Shown here piece after piece: positions 34,979-45,600 of a stretch of DNA of 64,000 nt. The notes beneath the pieces were generated by a model that saw only the letters and a list, made by a program, of their open reading frames with translations, was not told the DNA's origin and ran no database searches. A program made the translations under genes and the position numbers. Numbering within the stretch: the first letter of the stretch is position 1; each line of letters starts with the position of its first letter. Source of the stretch: Eonycteris spelaea (lineage: Eukaryota; Chordata; Mammalia; Chiroptera; Pteropodidae); contig PUFA01000066.1 of NCBI GenBank assembly GCA_003508835.1, positions 4,402,001-4,466,000 on the forward strand, in the 5' to 3' direction.

Positions 34979-35093
34979 AATCTCTCCCTCTCCTCTCCCT
35001 CTCCCCCTCTCCCCCTCTCCCCTCTCCCTCGCCTCTCCTCTCCCCTCCCTCCCTCCCTCCCTCTCTTCCTCTCTTCTCTCTCTCCTTCTCCCC
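34979..35093. repeat. Pyrimidine-rich tract (TCCC/TCTCCC)
   Basis: About 115 bases almost entirely C and T, built from ctccc, cctctcc and ccctccct units. The reverse strand gives the Arg/Glu-rich 81-codon frame at 34850-35095, an artefact. Tracts like this can form triplex DNA when they contain mirror symmetry. Confidence 0.95.
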
Positions 35094-35144
35094 AAGGCTC
35101 TAGCCCACTTCGGAGCTCCAGGACTGTTCTCATTAAGTGCCTTG

Positions 35145-35350
35145 GTTCATTGGTTCAGTCAGTGAACACATATCGAGTACTCGCAATGTCCAAGGCGCTG
35201 TTCTAGGAACCGGGGACACAGCAATGACCGAGATGGACAAGACACAGCGGAGCTGGCTGTGTAGAGGGAGGTCCTGGAGCAGGAGCTCTCCGAAGTCTGT
35301 GCAGCGAGAGTATTTTGACAAAAGCCGAAAGGAATCCACAGTTAGACATG
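35145..35350 (-). mobile_element. L2 LINE 3' region
   Basis: Reversed L2: 'ttcagtcagtgaacacatat', 'ggcgctgttctaggaaccgg' and 'ggacacagcaatgaccgaga'. Well preserved in the tail. Confidence 0.82.
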
Positions 35351-35839
35351 AGAATCCTCGTGGCATGTGGAGCTAGAAGCTGCTGTTGCGTGAGCTAGGA
35401 AACCGCTGCGTTACCCGTTCTGGGGCCGTGTTGTCTGTGGGTTTCACTCTTCTCTAGGCGTTTTCTGCGCATCAGCTCCCGGGCCAGCGGTCGGTCGCGG
35501 GTCCAGGGTGCTGCAGCTGGGCGGGAAAGGCCACCCCGAACATGGCTGTCCCGGCTCCGTCACTTTGCCCTCAGTGGAGATGGAGGGCCAGGGGATGTTT
35601 GCAGGAATGGGGGCCTGGGGAGCACCCCCAGTGCGTCTCCTACCCGGGGGACCATCCACCTGCAGCTCTTTGTGTTTGTCACAGTTGTTCAGCTTATTAC
35701 ATACATTGCGGGAAAGAGATGTTCTAAGCCTCTGGGCTCCCCGCTTTCCAGGAAAGGAAAACATATGCGTAGAAGAGCTGGCCTCCTCCCTCGCTCCTTT
35801 CCTTCCTTCCTTTTGGGCATTTGATTATATTTTAAGGGC
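35351..35839. other. GC-richer unique sequence
   Basis: 35400-35580 has elevated CpG (for example 'gccagcggtcggtcgcgggt'). Open frames of 106 and 127 codons overlap on opposite strands, as GC-rich sequence tends to give; neither has a domain. No promoter or exon can be supported. Confidence 0.45.
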
Positions 35840-36345
35840 ATCGCTAAAAAATGAATTTGTCCTATTGCAAATTAATATATGTTCATCGTAGGAAATTTGG
35901 AAAACAGAAACCCCTAATATTCTAACTCCTCAGAGACGAGTGCCATTAATATTCCATGTCCACGTTTGTGTATGAAAATAAAAACGAGAACTTAACATGT
36001 TCCCCCAAATAAGATACACAATACCCATCTGACATACGCCCATTATGTGGGTTCACCCACTAAAGAAGTGTGAAAAGCGGAAAGTGAAAATTTCCTCAGA
36101 AATGTCCACCCTGCAGAGATAACCACTGAGAACAGTTCCGTGTGTAGATTTCCAGATTTTTAAGACATGTTTGTGCAAGTCTACATTTTTCTGGACAAAT
36201 GTCAATACATACCATTCTTTCATATCCTTTTAAACTTCAGCATAGCATTCCGTTGAATGGAAATGAAATTTCTCTTTTAGTGGACATTTAGGGTGTTTAC
36301 ATTTTCAAAAACTTCTGAGTCAACGCTGCATAGTTGTCCACATAG
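35840..36345 (-). mobile_element. LINE-1 (L1ME-like) 3' end
   Basis: Reversed 3' UTR of an old L1: 'gagataaccactgagaacag', 'tttccagatttttaagaca', 'agcatagcattccgttgaat' and 'tttagggtgtttacatttt'. It is built like the copy at 43735-44170, so the two support each other. Confidence 0.72.
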
Positions 36346-37920
36346 TTCTTTAAGATAAACTGCTATATCCGAGCCAGGAGGCACCATTTCTAACCCACTG
36401 GAAGGCAGGCCATATGGGGGCAATTACGTATTAAAGAGAGAGACCAAGACCAAATAAAATAAGTAAATAAAAAACCACAGTGTTGGGAAGTCCCGATGTG
36501 AGAATTAGAATCAAGAACGTAAGAGGCTGTTCCCGAAGGTGACAAAAGCAAGAGAAAAGAAAACCCACAGCTTCTTTTCAAAGGGGCGTCTAAGAAGGTG
36601 GGGGGAGCTTACAGCAGAGGGGCTTAGCCTTTCGCCAGGCTTCTGAAACGTCTGTGAGCGAGGCACGGAACTCACTGCCGTGCAACGCAGACTTCCTGGT
36701 GTTAATTCCTTGTCGTACGTGCCACTTGGCGGAGCACAGTTCCCGGGAGACAGCTGGCATTCGTGGGGTAAGCCTACGCAATGGCGAGGGACAGGTCGCA
36801 CTCTGGGAGACCGGTGGGCTTTGAAAAGCAGAGGCGCTCTGCCTCATGAAAACCCCAAATCCGTACATCCTAACGGGAATAAACCATCTACGTTTGGAAG
36901 GGGAGCGATTATGTTATCAAAGGACTGTTTACTTTCAAGGCATTTAAACCAAAGCGTCTGTTAGCCTGGCAAGTCTTTCACACATCCGAAAGATGATTTG
37001 ATTTTTAAATCACTGGAACGGGATCTAGCACATGTATTTTCAAGTCCTCCGCTTGGGATGGGAGTGGTATTTGGCCACAACTATTTTCTCTGGGATAAAA
37101 ATGGAAGATAAGATTTTGTACATTTGTGTCTTCTTCCCACCTAGGGTCTAGTCGTTCCTTGAATCATTTTAAAACAGCTACAAATACTATCATCAGAAAT
37201 CGGTCCAAAGTAATTGTCCTACTTTGATTTTGTGACTTCATTTAAAAGTTGAACAAAGTCTATGCAGCAAGAGTCTTGAAAATATTATTGCTCAATTTTT
37301 CCATGCATCTCTCTTACCCATCCATACGCACCTGAGCAGAATTATTCTAAGCACACTGAAGCTGTACACTCTCTGAGTCTCTATTCATTACAATGAACTC
37401 CAGGAAAAAGACATAAAAGAAATATTGGAAAAAAGAAAAAGGGAAAAACATTCTACCTATTAAGAAATCCCTTTTAGCCAGTGGGGTTCCAAAAAGAATC
37501 TAGGACCATCCATAGTTCCAGAACTGCAAAAATATTTTCTAGCCTTGTGAGTTCTAAAAATCTCTGAAGTCCAATACGGATTCGAAACACACTGATAGGA
37601 TTAGAAATAGCATTTTCAATAAAAAAATGCATAATAGAGTAGGACATGAAATAATGTATTTCTTTTTGAAACCATGAAAGTGTACCATATTTGTCTGGAA
37701 ATGTGTACGGGAAATTTAAACAACGCCTGCAGACATCCGTCTAATTTTTTTTTTTTTTTGAGTTTGTTCTCAATTGAAATTCCACTCCCTCAAAGTTCGT
37801 GCTGCCAGCTCCCAACTTCACACTCTCCCTCGCTCTCGTTCCCCTCAATTTCCTTTCCTTTATGACCCTTTTCGGTTGTGCCCCTTGATTTATGGTCATT
37901 TGTGTGATTGCTCTGCTTTG
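36346..37920. other. Unique sequence
   Basis: About 1.6 kb with no element recognised apart from a T-run at 37743-37760. Overlapping opposed frames at 36511-36964 (up to 96 codons) look like chance. Confidence 0.5.
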
Positions 37921-37972
37921 CTTTATGGTGGTTTATGTCATACTGGTCTTGTCATAAATGACTACCATAAAG
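37921..37972. repeat. Imperfect inverted repeat (hairpin candidate)
   Basis: Left arm ctttatggtggtttatg (37921-37937) pairs with cataaatgactaccataaag (37953-37972) around a 15-base loop, with a small bulge. A related 'tttatggtcatttgtg' lies just upstream near 37890. It could be the remains of a small DNA transposon. Confidence 0.6.
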
Positions 37973-38094
37973 TGAGGTAAAATATCATAAAACATTAGTG
38001 AGTCCCTGATACTCAAGGTTCTTCAGAATAAGCCCTGACAGGTACCAACCGTAAAAAAACAGATTTGGCCATTTGAAAGGTGCAGCATTTGTAA

Positions 38095-38310
38095 AAATGA
38101 TCAAAGTAATACTAACAGTCACGAAGGTTTCCTGAACTCTTTTCTGTGTCCCAATCACTGGGTTAAGCTCATTTCATACATGATCACATCCGATCCTCGT
38201 TCCTTCTGTATATGCCAGAAGCAATGATCACCCCTGTTGCGCAAATGGGGAAACTGAGGCATAAGAGGTACAGCAGTGGGTGATGGAACTGCCATACGGT
38301 GCACCCTGAC
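38095..38310 (-). mobile_element. MIR SINE relic, near full length
   Basis: Clear reversed MIR: 'tcccaatcactgggttaagc', 'tgcgcaaatggggaaactga' and 'ggcataagaggtacagcagt'. Confidence 0.85.
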
Positions 38311-38874
38311 TCCAGACACTCATGCCGTTAGCCATCACGCATTTGGGTGCTGCAAGTCCCCCTGCCCCCCACCCCGGGGGCAGAGAAGGGGCTGAGGTGA
38401 TTGACACGTGGAGGTTAGCGATCGCTGGACAGTTTCCATGCCCTAAAGTCCTCGGTACCTGTGGTGCGCCCCTCGTCTCCTCCCTTCCCAGCTCGCAAGC
38501 CCCATCCAACACACTGCAGTGAAGACCAGATGTGTTCCGTGCCTGTTCTGACCTTGCCATGCGGTTTCCTGTCCCATTCAGCCGCTTACTTCCGAACTTG
38601 TCCTTCAGTGTCTCGGCTTTGCCAGACCTCCTCCAACCAGAAGCCCGAGTCACTTCGATCCCCTCTCTTCCCAACTTGCAAGGCCTGTCTTTGCTACCTG
38701 GAAGGTGCATCTCACACCTGTCCGTGCTCCTTCGTTTCGCCTTCCAGAAGTTCAGGTCTGCATGTGGCTCTCAGGCCTCTCTTACCTGGCAGGGAAGGTT
38801 TTCTACGGATACTCCCAACACCCTCTCCTCTGTGTCTCTGTGGGAACAAAAGCGCTCGTAAAACCTAAGCTGTG
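38311..38874. other. GC-richer sequence before an L2, unclassified
   Basis: C/T-rich with several overlapping frames (135 and 160 codons on opposite strands) that share no features with known proteins. It may be the strongly diverged upstream part of the following L2. Confidence 0.4.
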
Positions 38875-39335
38875 ATCCTGCAGCTCTTAGCCCCAGTGAT
38901 CACTGTCCCCAACTGGCATTTGTACTTCACCTGCCTCCTGCCTCCTACACGGTCCTGTCTCACACCCTTGTCCCTGCCTCATTGGCCTCCCTCCCAACCA
39001 GGAGAGTTATTTTCTAACCTAGGACCTTCACGCAAGCTCTCGCCTCTGCCTAGAATCCCCCGCCCCGAACTCTGACCGGCCTCCGTCTTTACAGAGCAAA
39101 TCGAGTCTTCAGCGTTTCCTCATCAGGTGACAGCTTCTACCGCTTCTCTTTCATTCTCTCCTGTTTCCTTCATAGTTCTGATCGTATTGTTTAGTGATTT
39201 CTTATTGATCATCCGTTTCCCCATCTATACTGTAAGCTCCATGAGGACGGGACAAAATGCCCGTCAGCATCCAGCAGTGCCCCTAGCATCTGGCACTGTG
39301 TCTGGCGGTGGCGGCACAGTGGACACTTGTGAAGC
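38875..39335 (+). mobile_element. L2 LINE 3' region, long copy
   Basis: Sense L2 in correct order: 'ctaggaccttcacgcaagct', 'cctctgcctagaatcccccg', 'tttcctcatcaggtgacagc', then 'actgtaagctccatgaggac' and 'catctggcactgtgtctggc'. Confidence 0.82.
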
Positions 39336-39715
39336 GGCTGCACAAGGACCTCAGGTGTGTCATTACTCCTGAACCAGGTGGCCGGGGCTGGAAGGACAGA
39401 CGCGTGTCTCCTGTTCTTTTAAACGGCTGATAGCATGAGCAGTCACGGTGTTGGCGTACCACGCATGTACATTTAAGACGGAGTGCTTGGTTGGGGTCTA
39501 ACAGCTCTCGCAAAACCGTGGCTCGCAGAGTTAAGACAGTGCATTGTGCGGGATTGGGGATGGAGGGTGTGTAAAACACTGAGGAATAGGTCATACGACG
39601 AATCAGGACAACAGTTTCTATGATACCTTCGGTTCATTAAAAGAATATTTGTGCATTTTGATTAATGAAGAAAAAGAGGAGAAAAAAAGGAAGCAGGGGG
39701 AAAATAGAATAAGTG

Positions 39716-39759
<44 letters not shown>

Positions 39760-40334
39760 CCCTCATCTTCTGTTTTTTCCAAAAATCTTTCTAGGTTTCT
39801 TCTGTCACATCCACAGTGAAGTGTAAATTATGGTTTCCAATATAGATGGCCATTTTCAGTGAATTTTAGCAAGGAACAAAATTTCGTTTGAGACTGAATT
39901 TTGGCACCCCTTGCTTCTTCATGCTGGGAACTATTTTTTGTCTTTGCAAAATGCGGCGAGACATAAATCCTGTTGCTTTTATGTCTAAATGGTACTGCAC
40001 CAAGCTGAAAACGGACCGGGAATGCGGGAGTGCCTCCGGACGGGGGCCAGCCTCTGCAACCCTAATTTATAGCGTGAGCCGTACACCAAGGGAGAAATCA
40101 AATCAGGGTGCTGAAAAATGGGGAGTTACTTTTGATTGTCCTGTCTTCCAATCCTCTTCCTCTCTTTGCACATTGCTTCCCTTCCTGGCATTCCCAGCTA
40201 GCTAGATTGCCACCCAGAAGAGCCTGCTACGCCCAACAATTCACATTTGATGTGACACCATTGGGAAGTCTGGCAGCTCACAGAGCATATGGACTCTTTC
40301 ACATGGGTTTTGAGGGATGCCTGGCTCAGGGATC
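39336..40334. other. Unique sequence with one microsatellite
   Basis: No transposon recognised. The CT microsatellite inside it is listed separately. Opposed frames of about 105 codons have no protein features. Confidence 0.45.
39721..39754. repeat. CT microsatellite
   Basis: Seventeen uninterrupted CT units. Confidence 0.97.
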
Positions 40335-40475
40335 TTCGTGGTAGAAACCACTATTGGAGGAGGCCAGCTCTTCACTGCGCGGGACTTTCCTGTGCATGGT
40401 GAGGTGTTTAGCATCACTGGACTGCTGGCATTGAGTGCCAGTAGATACCTCCAAGTCACAGTGACAGATAGAAGC
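40335..40475 (-). mobile_element. MER20 (hAT-Charlie MITE), partial
   Basis: Reversed MER20: 'actttcctgtgcatggtgag', 'gtgtttagcatcactggact', 'ctggcattgagtgccagtag' and 'caagtcacagtgacag'. It covers the middle and part of one end. The 167-codon frame at 40317-40820 runs through this element and into the L1 end and is not a gene. Confidence 0.78.
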
Positions 40476-40564
40476 GCCCCTTCTCTAAGTTCTAAACGCT
40501 GCCTTTGTGGGAGCCTATCTGCTTTGGCTGAGGACCACCAAAGGGATATTAAAACTTACCCAGC

Positions 40565-40752
40565 GGTTACCAGAGAGGAGAGGGAGAGGGAAGAGGTAGA
40601 GAGGGGTAAAGGGGGTCAAATATTTGGTGATGAAAGGAAATTAACTTTGGGTGGTGAAGACATAATGCGCTATACATACGATGTGTTGCTGAATTGTATA
40701 GTTGAAAGCTGTTTGATTTTATTTACCAATGTCACCCCAATACTTAAAAAAA
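40565..40752 (+). mobile_element. LINE-1 3' UTR and tail
   Basis: Sense L1 3' end: 'cggttaccagagaggagagg', 'gtggtgaagacataatgcgc', 'ctgaattgtatagttgaaag', 'ttaccaatgtcaccccaata' and a terminal A-run. The preserved tail marks it as one of the younger L1 pieces here. ORF2 is absent. Confidence 0.88.
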
Positions 40753-40844
40753 AAAATTTTCCACAGTCATTTCAAGATAAAAGTTGCACATTTGCGACCA
40801 TGAAAAAAAGTCAAGAATGAATCCTTTGTTCTTAGATGGGGGTA

Positions 40845-40955
40845 AGAACAATAGCAATGATTAATATCTTCTGGGCGTTTATCACGTACTCGGTACCATC
40901 AAAGCACCTGTCGTGCATTTCCTCATTAGTCCTCCGTAAAGCAAGTGCCAACATT
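40845..40955 (-). mobile_element. MIR SINE fragment
   Basis: Reversed MIR end: 'tctgggcgtttatcacgtac', 'tttcctcattagtcctccgt'. Core and head missing. Confidence 0.6.
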
Positions 40956-41789
40956 ACAGTGAGACCTTCTTAATAGTGAGACCCAGGTGTGTCCGAAGAC
41001 ACACTCAGGGGTGTCCCCTGTAACCCTGGAGACCAGGCACCCCGAGATCATGGCTGGAGGGTTCTATGTTGGCCCCTATGCCTGCTTCTTCCATTGCTTT
41101 CCCTTATTTTTTTTTCTTTTATCTCTTTATCCTTCTTTCCCTGCATTAGTATTATTAGTACTTTTTTACTTTTGGTCTTTTTCAATGACTTCTTGCTCCC
41201 GCTCCTAAAATCATTGAATCTGTAGAAATAAACGGAATGTTCTACCATTAAATAATAATGGCTAGTTGGATCATCGCAACATTTAGAGGTCCGAGATATT
41301 TAGACCTGCAGGTTCTGTGGAGTTAATGAAACTCGCCTTGTGGGGCTGGGAGCGAAACCTCGAGGAGAGGCGTGATGTCAGGCCAGGGTTGCAGAAACAG
41401 GTCTGACAGGAGGCCCACGCGACTGCCTGCTAGAGGAGGCAGGGCTCATACTGGGGACGTGGTTGGAGCAGCACACGGGGCTTTCTGTGTGAGCTCCAGG
41501 CAGGGGACACAAAGGGACACAAAGGACAGAATTTTGGAATCCAGGTGTCGATCACAGTTGCACTATTTCTTCCTGGGCCACTCCACACGGCATCCCCGGG
41601 TGAGGCCCGCGAGAGCTGCTTCCTTTACTAATGTTTAATGACCCGCCCGTGAAATTGTATATCGAGGCCAGCTCTGCGTTGAGGGGTGGGGTTCACGGGT
41701 GAGTAAAATGTGAGCCCACCTTTTCGGAGTTCCCAGAGGGGTGGAGCCAAGTGAAACATAAATAGTGTCATGTCCATTGCAATAGAGCA
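40956..41789. other. Unique sequence
   Basis: No transposon recognised. It includes a T/C-rich run at 41095-41150 and a 10-base unit repeated 2.5 times at 41504-41528 (gggacacaaa). Confidence 0.45.
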
Positions 41790-41885
41790 AGATTTCTAAG
41801 CCTCAAAGCTATGAACATTTGGGGTCGGATAATGTTTTACCAGCGGGGGCTGTTCTGTTCCTTGTAGGACGTCCTGTTTCTTTCC
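41790..41885 (-). mobile_element. MER20 fragment
   Basis: Reversed MER20 terminus and adjoining third: 'gatttctaagcctcaaagct', 'aacatttggggtcggataat' and 'tgttccttgtaggacgtcct'. Truncated after 'gtttctt'. Confidence 0.75.
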
Positions 41886-42827
41886 AAGATGTAAAGCTTA
41901 GCTCAGTCTTTTATTTGATCCACTGTGGCTACTTATACCCTCAAGTCAAAGCATTTTCTTACCCAAAGGTAGTTACCTCCCTAAGAATATTTCTGATTTT
42001 GGCTAGTAGGATCTTAGAGTTTCAAACCGTTGATATTTTTTACATATACACATTTTAAAAAAATAAACATACTTCAAATAAATATAAAAAGATTGTATCG
42101 CCTTGTGTTAACATATGCTTCCAGTTAAGCTCTTTTATCTGCAAAGACTGGAGGTGTTTTGAACTTGAATTAGACGACTAAGTCAGTATGGAGAGAAGGC
42201 AGTGAGCGGGTGTCTGAGGCCGGGGTGCCCGGAGCTGATGCCTGCAAGGTAGGAAGTGTAGAGTCGGTCCAGAAAGGCCGAGGGTAGCTGAGGCACCGCA
42301 ATGCCAGAGGACAGGATGGGGCTCGGAGGGTGCCCGCTTTGCAGGACACAGCTGTCAGAGCCGTTGGATGACACGGCGCGTCCTTGGGGCCTGAGGAGGG
42401 GGCAAGCCCAGTCTCCCTTCCCTTCCCATCGTGTTCTTAAGTAAACCCTAACACGCGAGGTAATGGGAGCACACACCTGCACCTCAGACCTAGGGAAACA
42501 AGCACGTTAATGATCGTGTGTGTTGTACGACTGCCGGGGAGAGGAGGAGGGGAAGAGGAGAGACGCTAGCTCACCTTGGCGGCAAATCCTTGCTTCATTG
42601 AGGTTGATGAGACATTTGAAAAGTTAATCCGTTGAAGGAACTGGAATTCTCTGGGCACACGCCAACCCAGCCAAGAGGTCTACGGCTGTCGAGGACGTGA
42701 TAAGGGTCAGGGGAAAGGTTTTGCCTCTAAGTCTGTAAGTGGATGACTCATGGGTTGACCATCTTGATTTAGTCAAGGCGCTAAGAGAAATAATTGAGCT
42801 CTAAAGAGGACTCATTTCAGGCATTAT
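41886..42827. other. Unique sequence
   Basis: Nothing recognised. The 99-codon minus frame at 42183-42482 has no features. Confidence 0.45.
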
Positions 42828-43105
42828 CTTCTCAGGGAAGACTGTTCTGATGCCCTTCCTCCCCGTACAAGGTGCCAGACTGACTGTCACCCCATTCCCC
42901 TGGGATCTCCTACCGCCCTCTACATGGCTTACCTTCCTCCATATCGCTCTGCGTTATCCTGATCTGTTTGCTTGTCTGTCTCTCTGCTGGTGGGATGCCC
43001 AGAAGCAGGGCCTGTGTCTAATTCATCTTTCTACCCCCAGCCTCTCAGTGATATCCTCCATAAAGCAGGCACTCAGGAAATTGTTGGGTGAGTGAATGAA
43101 CAAAT
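42828..43105 (+). mobile_element. L2 LINE 3' region
   Basis: Sense L2 in clear order: 'tcagggaagactgttctgat', 'cagaagcagggcctgtgtct', 'aattcatctttctacccc', 'ataaagcaggcactcaggaa' and 'gggtgagtgaatgaac'. The 81-codon frame within it is a by-product. Confidence 0.88.
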
Positions 43106-43734
43106 TCACTCTTAAGGCTTACCCCACGTACTTCTTATGAAGGGGGAAAGAATTAATTTTAACTTGAATACAGGTTGTCTTCTTCAAAACGCATATTGAT
43201 AAAGGACAGTTACTGATTTCTTCCACGAGAGAAAAATGAGAGACTAGTCCTCCACGCCATATTTCAAAGTTATGTCAACTTTTCTCTTAAAAAAAAAAAA
43301 AAGGCCTGTCCACCAGCACGCGAATCATTTTTCAGATTTCATCTCGTCCATTTTCAGATGCTGCCCATCCATCATTTTTGGCAAAGAGTATCCATCATGA
43401 TAGAAGCTAAATAATTTTCAAAGCTGTCAGGGAGCGGACGCCAAAACAGTCCCCATGTCATCTGAACAGAATGATTCAGGGCTGGCAGGGGGCCCCTGCT
43501 GGGGACGGAGAGGTGGCACCCTTGGGAGGGCCTCTCAGATTGGTTTCAAATAGAACAGAGAAGAAAATTCATTCTAGAAGTTCGACCTCAATTCTCCACA
43601 TAAAATGCCCCCCACACACCCATCAATATCATATGTAAGAGTTTATTTATCGAGCAAGGTTTTAGGCAAAAATAAAATTCCTTTTTTTCCTAGCTCTGCT
43701 TTCCTTAAAAAATACTTATATACAAAATCTAGCA
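43106..43734. other. Unique sequence
   Basis: Nothing recognised except an A-run at 43290-43303. Confidence 0.45.
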
Positions 43735-44170
43735 TTTTCTCACTTTAAAAGTAAATCATGGTTATTTGCAAAAGGTAGAAAATAAAATTCATGAAATAAC
43801 CCACTAAGGAGATAACTTCTGTTAATATTAGTTTTGATATATTTTTCTTTCAGTCACATAGACACACACAGTGTATATACCCACCCTTATTTGTGTATGT
43901 GTGTGTGTGTGTGTGTATTTGTGAATATATTGTAACTATTTATTATAAATTTGATATTATATTTTATGGAGTTTTATATCCCACTTTTCTCACTAAATTG
44001 TATCTTAAACGTTTTCCTATGTCATTAAGTATTCTTTGAAAACATAATTTTTCAAGGCTACTTTATATTTGATTTTATGGATATACCATAATTTATCTCT
44101 TACTAGACATGCTGATTGTCCTGGCTTTTTGCAATGTGCTGTTTTATTTGTTGCATTTTTCCTGTCTTTC
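43735..44170 (-). mobile_element. LINE-1 (L1ME-like) 3' end
   Basis: Reversed L1 3' UTR: 'ggagataacttctgttaata', 'atatatttttctttcagtca', 'ttttcctatgtcattaagta' and 'gattttatggatataccata'. It has the same layout as 35840-36345. A GT microsatellite sits inside it. Confidence 0.78.
43892..43917. repeat. GT microsatellite inside the L1
   Basis: About 13 near-continuous GT units, probably grown from a TATATA/TGTATA-rich part of the L1 3' UTR. Confidence 0.9.
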
Positions 44171-44504
44171 AGCTTTTCTGTGTTTATCATCTATATAATT
44201 CTTGAGAATCATAATCTTATCTTTTTATTAGAATGTCAAAGATAGGTAAATGGATTTTGTTTTTATAACTCACAAAGATTCAACCTACAGGAAGCTTTTT
44301 GGTTGTCTCTTAAATCAGTAAGAGCTATTATATATGTTCGCTTTTATAATATAGATTAAATTCTGTCAATTAAATCAGTGTGCTTGTATTTTTTCCCTGT
44401 TTCCCGATTTGTTGTGAGTTGATGTACAAGTCCTCGTTCTGGATCAGGAGCAGCTGCAAATTTGTTCAGAAGGGGTACCCAGCAGGTTTCTTTAAGGGAG
44501 GAAT
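44171..44504. other. AT-rich, unclassified
   Basis: May be further L1 debris; nothing firm. Confidence 0.35.
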
Positions 44505-44645
44505 GACGGCGTGACTCTTGCTAGGTAACTCTTAGCTGTGCCGCTTTTTGGCTGGCTAACCTTGAGCATCTTTTTGGCCTGTAAGAACCTCAACCTTCTC
44601 AACTATAAATTTGCAGGACACAAGAGCATCTAAGACTTCGCGGGT
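44505..44645 (+). mobile_element. MIR SINE relic, 5' half and core
   Basis: Sense order 'tgactcttgctaggtaactc', 'tggctggctaaccttgagca', 'cctcaaccttctcaactata' resembles the MIR 'acttgctgtgtgaccttggg' and 'cctcagtttcctcatctgta' blocks. Confidence 0.55.
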
Positions 44646-44869
44646 TAGACATGGGGGTTATGTGGCATAAAGGATAAAAAATAGTGTGGGGTGCCATGAA
44701 CAGAGTGTGCCTGCCCGTCGCAGAGAGGTTGCTATTATTTGTCATGGTTTCTATCTAAAAGCAGGTTAAATATTAGATGTTTCTTCTTGGAATGAGGATG
44801 CAGAAGTGGCAGAGGCCCTGCCTTATTTGACCGGGCCATCAGAAGCATAGTCCTTTTTGAGTAACCTGT

Positions 44870-45000
44870 TATTTGGCTTTTCCTTTTCCTTTTTCACAAC
44901 TTTATCGAGATGTGATTTGCATACTATAAAATTCACCTATTTAAATGTACAGTTCGTAAGTTTACAATTATCGCCACAATCCAAATATAGAGTAAATGCC
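44870..45000 (-). mobile_element. LINE-1 3' UTR fragment
   Basis: Reversed L1M string: 'aactttatcgagatgtgatt', 'gcatactataaaattcacct' and 'atttaaatgtacagttcgta'. Confidence 0.78.
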
Positions 45001-45199
45001 GAGGTACAAGATGAAGGGATTTTTTTCAGCAAAAATGTAAGCCATTCTCTCGTTTAGTGAGGGGAGCTGTAATGGTCAGCAGTTAGACCATAGGAGGGTC
45101 ATCCAGAATATATGACCGGACATATATGATGAACATAAGTACCGCTAGCTAAAAAGGGAACTAGGTCAGGCTGATCGCCTTTTTAAAGACATTATTTTG

Positions 45200-45600
45200 A
45201 TATAATATTTGACTTAAAAGAAACAAGAATTGTACACAGTATTCCCAGGCAAAGGTTACTGGATTTCCCAATATTAATACTTTACTACATTTGCTTTTTT
45301 TTGCCATAGACATGTAGCCTGTGTATTTATCTATGTTTATCTAGATAAATGTACAGATAGCTAAATGTGTATACATATATAATATACATCATATAAATCA
45401 TATACATGTAATTGCTTCCAGAACTGTTTAATAGTAAGTTGCAGGCAAAATGTCCCGTTAGCCCTGAATTCTTTAGTATATATTTACTAAAAACACATTC
45501 TTTGATTCTCATGTAATTATCATAATTGGAAAACTAAAACTGATACTATTACTTTCCGATATACAGACTTCAGTCAGATTTTCCCCGTAATGTCCCTTTT
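45200..45600 (-). mobile_element. LINE-1 3' UTR fragment
   Basis: Reversed L1M 3' UTR: 'gtacacagtattcccaggca', 'ttaatagtaagttgcaggca', 'attctttagtatatatttac' and 'gatactattactttccgata'. An AT-rich run with a 14-base palindrome (tttatctagataaa, 45336-45349) interrupts it. Confidence 0.65.

Noticed and set aside
34850..35095. Arg/Glu-rich frame resembling a charged low-complexity protein
   Set aside because: Translation of the pyrimidine tract's complement.
38228..38710. 160-codon open frame, minus strand, with opposed 135-codon frame
   Set aside because: Begins in a MIR relic; both strands are open because the region is GC-rich. No recognisable protein.
40317..40820. 167-codon open frame, plus strand
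   Set aside because: It is made of a reversed MER20 piece followed by an L1 3' UTR and its A-rich tail.
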